Shown here one piece after another: positions 5,854 to 6,727 of a DNA stretch of 6,727 nucleotides. The notes beneath the pieces were generated by a model that ran no database searches, was not told the origin of the DNA, and worked only from the letters and a program-made list of their open reading frames with translations. How positions within the stretch are numbered: the first letter of the stretch is position 1; each line of letters starts with the position of its first letter. Source of the DNA: an uncultured Prevotella sp. (GTDB taxonomy: Bacteria > Bacteroidota > Bacteroidia > Bacteroidales > Bacteroidaceae); contig UQRP01000059.1 of the NCBI GenBank assembly GCA_900543585.1, forward strand, positions 1 to 6,727, written 5' to 3'. Position numbers and translations under genes: made by a program.

Positions 5854-6525
5854 CTATTCTACGTTAAGGGTGTCACCGCTACGAGTAATGGTAATCTGCT
5901 GGAAGCCGTTGAGGATGGCAATGTTGGCGTCAATGGACTTGGCCTGATCCCACTCAAAGTGCAAGCGGATGGTCTTGGCGGATTCGCTGCGATAGACGAC
6001 CTTCAATCCGTAGTACTGCCCCATCGCAGAGAGGATGTCGGACAACGTGGCATTGTCGAAGACCTTGACGACGGGTGCCGGCTTCTTCGTCTCCTGCCTT
6101 GGCGCAAGGCTGTCGGTCGTGGAGGCAGTGTCACGCGGCACTGCTGTGACGGAAGCGCGCTGCGCCACATCTGTTTTCTCTGCGACAAAGGGACTGCGAA
6201 TCCAGCCCAGGCGCGTCATGGCAGCAAAAGCTACACCGGCAAGGAAGACACAGCCGAGGAAGACCGCAGCCACATGCAGCCAACGGGGAATGTGGTGGCG
6301 GGAGTGCGGATGAGAACTTTCGGGATGTGACTGGCTGAATGCCTTCCATGCTTTCTCCACGTTGATGTCCTCGCCATCGGCCCGCTCTTCAGCGAGGGCG
6401 CGTTTCAATTGGGCGAGCGGTCGGGCATTGCGTATAATTTCACGGAGCTCCTCGTCGGTGTAGTGTTCGGGATGCTCCTGTGCGTCAAGGAGGCGCTTGA
6501 TTTTCTCTTCGTCTGAATCGTTCAT
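5854..6525 (-). CDS. Short FecR-like anti-sigma protein with DUF4974 (STN-like) C-terminus
   Basis: The product is 223 residues from the ATG at 6525. Residues 1-80 form a charged, helical cytoplasmic part (EEKIKRLLDAQEHPEHYTDE, then ELREIIRNARPLAQLKRALA) expected to hold the sigma factor. One membrane segment lies at about 82-103 (WLHVAAVFLGCVFLAGVAFA). A Thr/Ser/Pro-rich periplasmic linker follows. Residues 154-223 are a DUF4974-type domain (KVFDNATLSDILSAMG, then YYGLKVVYRSE and the end ITITRSGDTLNVE). Usual FecR proteins are about 300-350 residues and have a beta-solenoid FecR domain between membrane and C-terminus; here about 50 linker residues stand in its place. The ATG at 6525 overlaps the sigma stop as ATGA, implying coupled translation. 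An in-frame ATG at 6585 would overlap sigma by 64 bases and adds a non-conserved-looking start. The role as anti-sigma is inferred from order and architecture. Confidence 0.82.
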   Translation of the reverse strand: MNDSDEEKIKRLLDAQEHPEHYTDEELREIIRNARPLAQLKRALAEERADGEDINVEKAWKAFSQSHPESSHPHSRHHIPRWLHVAAVFLGCVFLAGVAFAAMTRLGWIRSPFVAEKTDVAQRASVTAVPRDTASTTDSLAPRQETKKPAPVVKVFDNATLSDILSAMGQYYGLKVVYRSESAKTIRLHFEWDQAKSIDANIAILNGFQQITITRSGDTLNVE

Positions 6526-6727
6526 GGTTCTGGGGTTTTGAAGTTTTCTTTCAACACTTTGACGATGTGCGACAGATGTTTCCACACAGCGATGCGACTG
6601 ATATCCGTCTCGGCACAGATGGCCTTGTAGTCCTTGCCGTCGAGGAAGCGCAGCGTGAATAGATGCAGCTCCTGCGTAAGCGTCTCCACATTTGCGTAGA
6701 CGTATTCACAAAAACGCCCCATGACAT
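6522..6727 (-). CDS. ECF-type RNA polymerase sigma factor, C-terminal part (5' end outside the window)
   Basis: Sixty-seven residues are visible, reading in from the window edge (the codon before the first visible Met is GTC, so the frame stays open). They fit sigma region 4: an amphipathic helix ETLTQELHLFTLRFLDGKDY, then a helix-turn-helix (YKAICAETDISRIAVWKHL), then SHIVKVLKENF. Region 4 contacts the -35 element of target promoters; region 2 would be off the edge. The spacing Leu-x-Gly-x-x-Tyr-x-x-Ile is typical of ECF sigma factors of this phylum. The final Met visible at 6722 is probably not the true start, since ECF factors have about 160-200 residues. The stop TGA overlaps the ATG of the anti-sigma gene, as in many sigma/anti-sigma pairs. 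A LuxR-like helix-turn-helix is the main alternative, but the gene order favours sigma. Confidence 0.8.
   Translation of the reverse strand, partial: VMGRFCEYVYANVETLTQELHLFTLRFLDGKDYKAICAETDISRIAVWKHLSHIVKVLKENFKTPEP

Noticed and set aside
6523..6585. Longer start for the anti-sigma protein at 6585
   Set aside because: The added 20 residues look like out-of-frame sigma sequence, and the ATG at 6525 forms the common ATGA overlap with the sigma stop.

Overview
The window looks like a chromosomal piece of a Bacteroidales bacterium, probably Prevotella/Bacteroides-like. The support is: two outer-membrane barrels of the Bacteroidetes type, an ECF sigma/FecR-like anti-sigma pair carrying a DUF4974-type domain, an RprY-like response-regulator fragment, promoters of the Bacteroidetes form (TAnnTTTGC at -7), and starts without clear Shine-Dalgarno sequences. 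Every real gene lies on the minus strand, so the window reads right to left. Genus-level placement is an inference.

Right part (6727 to 3308): a compact three-gene cell-surface-signalling operon. The C-terminal end of an ECF sigma factor (5' end outside the window) overlaps by 4 bp (ATGA) a short single-pass anti-sigma protein. Two bases further on comes an 847-residue outer-membrane receptor with an N-terminal STN signalling domain. The expected logic is: ligand at the receptor, STN contact with the periplasmic end of the anti-sigma protein, release of sigma, transcription of target genes. The anti-sigma protein has no room for the usual FecR beta-solenoid and keeps only the STN-like DUF4974 end.

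Middle part (3307 to 2485): an AT-rich stretch unlike its GC-richer flanks. It holds an unrecognised protein-like fragment just after the receptor stop, a good promoter, and a YhcG/DUF1016-family gene that keeps the N-terminal winged-helix domain but has lost the PD-(D/E)XK nuclease half. A 12-bp perfect inverted repeat lies inside this gene.

Left part (2505 to 1): a second outer-membrane barrel (698 aa, no STN domain) with its own promoter. Just upstream are four TTAAG-type half-sites in two 10-bp-spaced pairs, the layout used by OmpR-family regulators. Directly after this gene's stop is a broken OmpR/RprY-family response regulator. It lacks most of the receiver domain, about 40 residues in the middle, and the end of the recognition helix. 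The left part therefore looks like a receptor once run by a local two-component system whose regulator has decayed. The window ends in an 18-bp perfect palindrome.

I see no tRNA, rRNA, CRISPR array or intact mobile element. The most interesting points are the candidate operator paired with a decayed regulator, the minimal anti-sigma protein, and the nuclease-less DUF1016 gene in an AT-rich island.
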